Of a stretch of DNA of 64,000 nucleotides, positions 61,101 through 64,000 are shown in pieces. The position numbers and the translations under genes are program-made. This stretch comes from Caprimulgus europaeus (taxonomy: Eukaryota > Chordata > Aves > Caprimulgiformes > Caprimulgidae): assembly GCA_907165065.1 (NCBI GenBank), contig OU015527.1:21527686-21591685 (forward strand), in the 5' to 3' direction. The notes below the pieces were generated by a model. That model was not told the origin of the DNA. It saw nothing but the letters and a program-made list of their open reading frames with translations, and made no database searches. Numbering within the stretch: the first letter of the stretch is position 1; each line of letters begins with the position of its first letter.

Positions 61101-64000
61101 GGCACAAGCATATCATCTTTCCAAGTCTATGATTAAATACCAGCCACCATCCAAGCTTTCAATATGTAATTGAAAACACAAGCATGGAGATCTCTGGTTT
61201 CATAGTCAGTACTGGTATAAACCCTGGTTATCTATTAACCTAGTGATAGCTACCTGTTTTACATCATTGTGATAGGTGCCATGGACTTTATAGTATGCCT
61301 TAAAAAGACAAACCATAAACAATTCAAGTTTAGGTGGATTATCTAAGTAAATACTTTGAATATATCTATTCAAGGACCAGATGAGATGATTACCAGAGAA
61401 ATTACAGGATGTTGAAACAGAAACTATGAGCCTGGAAGAGAAGCCTTAAGAGGAAGTAAGTAAGCAGGTTTTATTGTCTGCCAGTGTTACTATTGCCCTG
61501 TGCCCAAGATACAGTAAAGAACTGCAACAGCAACTATCAATTGATAAAAACATGGCATCATCCTTTTTCTTTCAAATAAAATTTTCCCTCAATTGCCTGT
61601 TGGATGCTCTCATTCATCTCAGTGCTTTAGTTTTTATGACAGGACTTGCATTACAGTTCTCATCTAGCAGAACAGCAGGACTTGGTAAAGAGTGCAGCAA
61701 ATGCTGCTTGAAAGATCACCTCTAATACCAGCTGTTTCTGAACTTTCTTGCAGGTGTTTGTCTTCCACATGGCTGATAGCTGAATTCTGTTCAAAAAGGA
61801 TGACTAAGGCTGCTATAGGTACAAAGCCAAATTTCCTCTTGGATTCTCTTCTTCCTCCTGCTGTGCCCCAATGTGGCTGGCAGAGCTTTGCCATTGTGGA
61901 ACAGAGGTTGATGGAAATGAATTCTTCTCAAGGAGACAGGCTTTTGTTCTGTTTTGACTCCAGGCTCCCAGCCCAAAATCTTGAGCAATCTGCACTGAGA
62001 AAGCTCTGTGCATCTGTGGTAAGACTTTTTTTAGAGGTTTCTAGTCTGAGCCAATTTGTAGTAGAGAGAACCATTTTCTGAAAGACTGTGTTCTGGGCAG
62101 AGGATCTTCATTATCAGTCTGGTACTAGCATATTCTCTGATATTTACATCAAATTAGGCTTTGAATTTAGATGCAGATAACATTATTCTCAGGTTTCTTT
62201 GTCTGTGTTCCTTTATGCAGACCAGTTACAGAACAAATCAGAGCGGCACACAGTATTCTTGTGTCTCTTTCCTATTAATTAATTTATCCTTTGCATTTTC
62301 TACACAAATGGTTGAAAGAAATGGTGTGCACATAGACTTTTCTTTCTGAAAAAGGAATGCATGATTAAACAGCTTATTTTCTGTCTCAACCAGGATTTAA
62401 TCACATAGAATCCAAGGTTTCTCTGTGTTCTAAAATAGTCAGCACATTACTCATCCTTTCGTAGAAATGCAAGAGGCCAAATAATTTTGTGGGTTTTCCT
62501 GCTTCTTTTCCACTTCTCTTCTTACTAGTTCCAGAAGATGGTGTCTCTAATGTCTTTGCACAAGTCTATGAACTGAGGCACTTTTAAGAAATATGATTTT
62601 TTGGACACACTTTTGTCAGTGCAATGTTTGTGAAGCATTCTGTGTAACAGTTCAAAAAGCGTCCCTCTCATTTTCTTAGTGAAGATGGTAGACAACCCCT
62701 CCTGTCTATCCGTTAGATATTGTCATCACACATCACCCAAGTTCTGAGCATTTCTAGTCAGTCTTCACCTGCCAGCTATCTTTGTTGGATGCTTTAATTA
62801 ATAATATAAAAATTGAATAAGCGCAACTTTTGCTGCAATATGTACTTTACAGACCCTTCACTCATTTTGCAGCTAAAAAGAAAAGAATTAAGACTATAAA
62901 GAGTTCCCATGTTTCTTCATCTAACTGTAACTCCCAAAATGCACATTCACGTATCTGTGTCCTGTTGAGCAGAATGGCAAGGTAATTGTACAACAGCTAT
63001 AACCTCCTGTCTGTCAGCTTTGTTGTTCTTATTTTCAGTCCCACCGAAGATGCTTGCTTTTCCCCTTAATCTTGCTTTCCCCATTCTTATTCCACTTCAA
63101 GAAACACATTTGATTCTGTCTGTTCTGTTATCTACATGTGACACTGTTATATGGGGTTTTTCCTAGATTTATTTAATGGATGATCTTTGCCCAGAGTTCA
63201 TCTGTTACAAGGTGCCATATCCAGGCTGGGACTCCTGCACGATATGTTGCTTTTCCAGATGTTTCTATTTTCTGAAAAAAATACCTGAATATACCAATAT
63301 GTCAAATATCTTAAAAGCAAGAAACCATACAGAACAAATTAGAAAAGCCACAAAAAAAAACCCCAAACCCACAACCCACCAGATGATTCACAGCATACCC
63401 GATTATTTTGCTTTCCAAGATATTAACAATGCTGTTGCTGTTTTGGCTGTCTAAAATGAAACATGTAAACTCTCTTTGGCTTAGAATACTGAAAATACTT
63501 AAGATACTAATGCTTATCTAGTATCTTTTAAATATTCAATATCTTGGTGCTCTTTTACCCAAGGTTAATACAGATTTTTTTTGGATTAACAGACTACACT
63601 TGGGTAGCCAGATAGTACAGCAGATGGGTATCCTTATTCACTTATATGAAATTCTATATTGCTTCCCTCAGGAAATATGAGAAGTAGCACATTTATTAGA
63701 GAGCCAGTCACACTACAGACTTGGGTTATTCAATTGACTGCTACTTATAAACAATAATTATGGTATAACAGAAGGTAACAGACCAAGATACTAATTTTTC
63801 AGTGCCTAACTACAGCCTGAGCAGGATTAGCTGGGATTACTGTGAATGGGGAAGAACCATTTAGATATATAACAGAAAAGAAAAATATATAGAATCATTT
63901 TTGCATGACAGTGTTCTTGGTCTTTCAAAACCTGTCCATTACTTATGAAGACACAATAATGCTTAAAATGTTTTAATTGAAACAGTTTCTGTAGAGAGAA
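55164..64000. other. Intergenic desert, right part
   Basis: About 8.8 kb of AT-rich DNA. There is an A-run at 58301-58315 and an A/C-rich tract near 63350-63370. One splice-preceded coding-like stretch at 58371-58499 is listed separately. Other ORFs, such as the one of about 127 codons from ATG 61701 to 62081, overlap opposing ORFs and are of a length expected by chance. No recognisable TMED7, TICAM2 or FEM1C sequence is seen. Confidence 0.6.
58371..58499 (+). CDS. Possible terminal coding exon, unrecognised
   Basis: A good acceptor (TTTTTATATCTTTTCTAG, ending 58370) is followed by 42 open codons and TGA at 58497-58499. The peptide starts VWNKSCKNYIHRRVSFQEDK and ends LDMLEEYLNDIAKL. It has the mixed charge and amphipathic C-terminus of real protein and includes RRVSF, which fits the RVxF docking motif for protein phosphatase 1. 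No partner exon upstream could be identified, the frame has a stop (TAG) exactly at the acceptor, and 42 codons is short enough to arise by chance. I do not know the gene, if there is one. Confidence 0.2.
   Translation, partial: VWNKSCKNYIHRRVSFQEDKQLTPRGLTLDMLEEYLNDIAKL

Noticed and set aside
61701-62081. Plus-strand ORF of about 127 codons from ATG
   Set aside because: Overlaps three opposing minus-strand ORFs, has no known similarity, and its length is within the chance range.
63171-63215. Exon-like stretch after TTTTTCCTAG ending at AAG|GTGCCA (reads IYLMDDLCPEFICYK)
   Set aside because: Only 15 codons with a weak donor and no partner exon. This is too short to support.

Overview
The window is nuclear DNA from a vertebrate, almost certainly a bird. 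It is AT-rich with two sharp CpG islands. Its genes are split by GT-AG introns, some very short. It carries CR1 retrotransposon pieces with the avian 3' tail of 8-bp TCTGTGAT-type repeats, and an LTR element of a kind I know from many bird genomes. The species cannot be fixed from this sequence. The gene block AP3S1-ATG12-CDO1 corresponds to human 5q23. From general knowledge of avian synteny I expect it to be Z-linked, but nothing in the window proves that.

Layout. Positions 1-9523 (minus strand) hold the 5' half of AP3S1: coding exons 1-3, codons 1-91, with the rest beyond the left edge. Positions 9524-9827 are a compact head-to-head promoter inside a CpG island, shared with ATG12. ATG12 is complete on the plus strand (9828-12245, four coding exons, 142 residues), followed by a 3' UTR of uncertain length. 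About 13.4-21.3 kb is intergenic. A second CpG island (about 21.3-22.4 kb) carries the start of CDO1. CDO1 is complete on the plus strand (21798-30967, five coding exons, 204 residues), with its 3' UTR running to a polyadenylation signal at 31668.

From about 31.7 kb to the right edge there is no gene I can identify. This desert holds a minus-strand CR1 fragment (about 32.34-32.53 kb), a 12-bp minisatellite (39.27 kb), a minus-strand endogenous LTR element (41988 to about 43975) with a 3' LTR, a PPT, a tRNA-Lys-like primer site and a very short repeat-filled interior but no 5' LTR, and a plus-strand 5'-truncated CR1 (53.41-54.61 kb). Two unrecognised coding-like stretches are flagged: a minus-strand ORF of about 205 codons at 54507-55124, and a splice-preceded 42-codon ORF at 58371-58499.

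Functionally, the two left-hand genes both serve the endolysosomal and autophagy system. AP3S1 is the small sigma subunit of the AP-3 adaptor, and ATG12 is the ubiquitin-like modifier joined to ATG5. Their shared promoter contains a CACGTGAC E-box. CDO1 is the separate cysteine-to-cysteine-sulfinate enzyme that feeds taurine and sulfate production. All splice joins of the three genes were checked by reading phase and are consistent. I found no convincing novel biological system. The most useful follow-ups are the two unrecognised ORFs and the structure of the LTR element.
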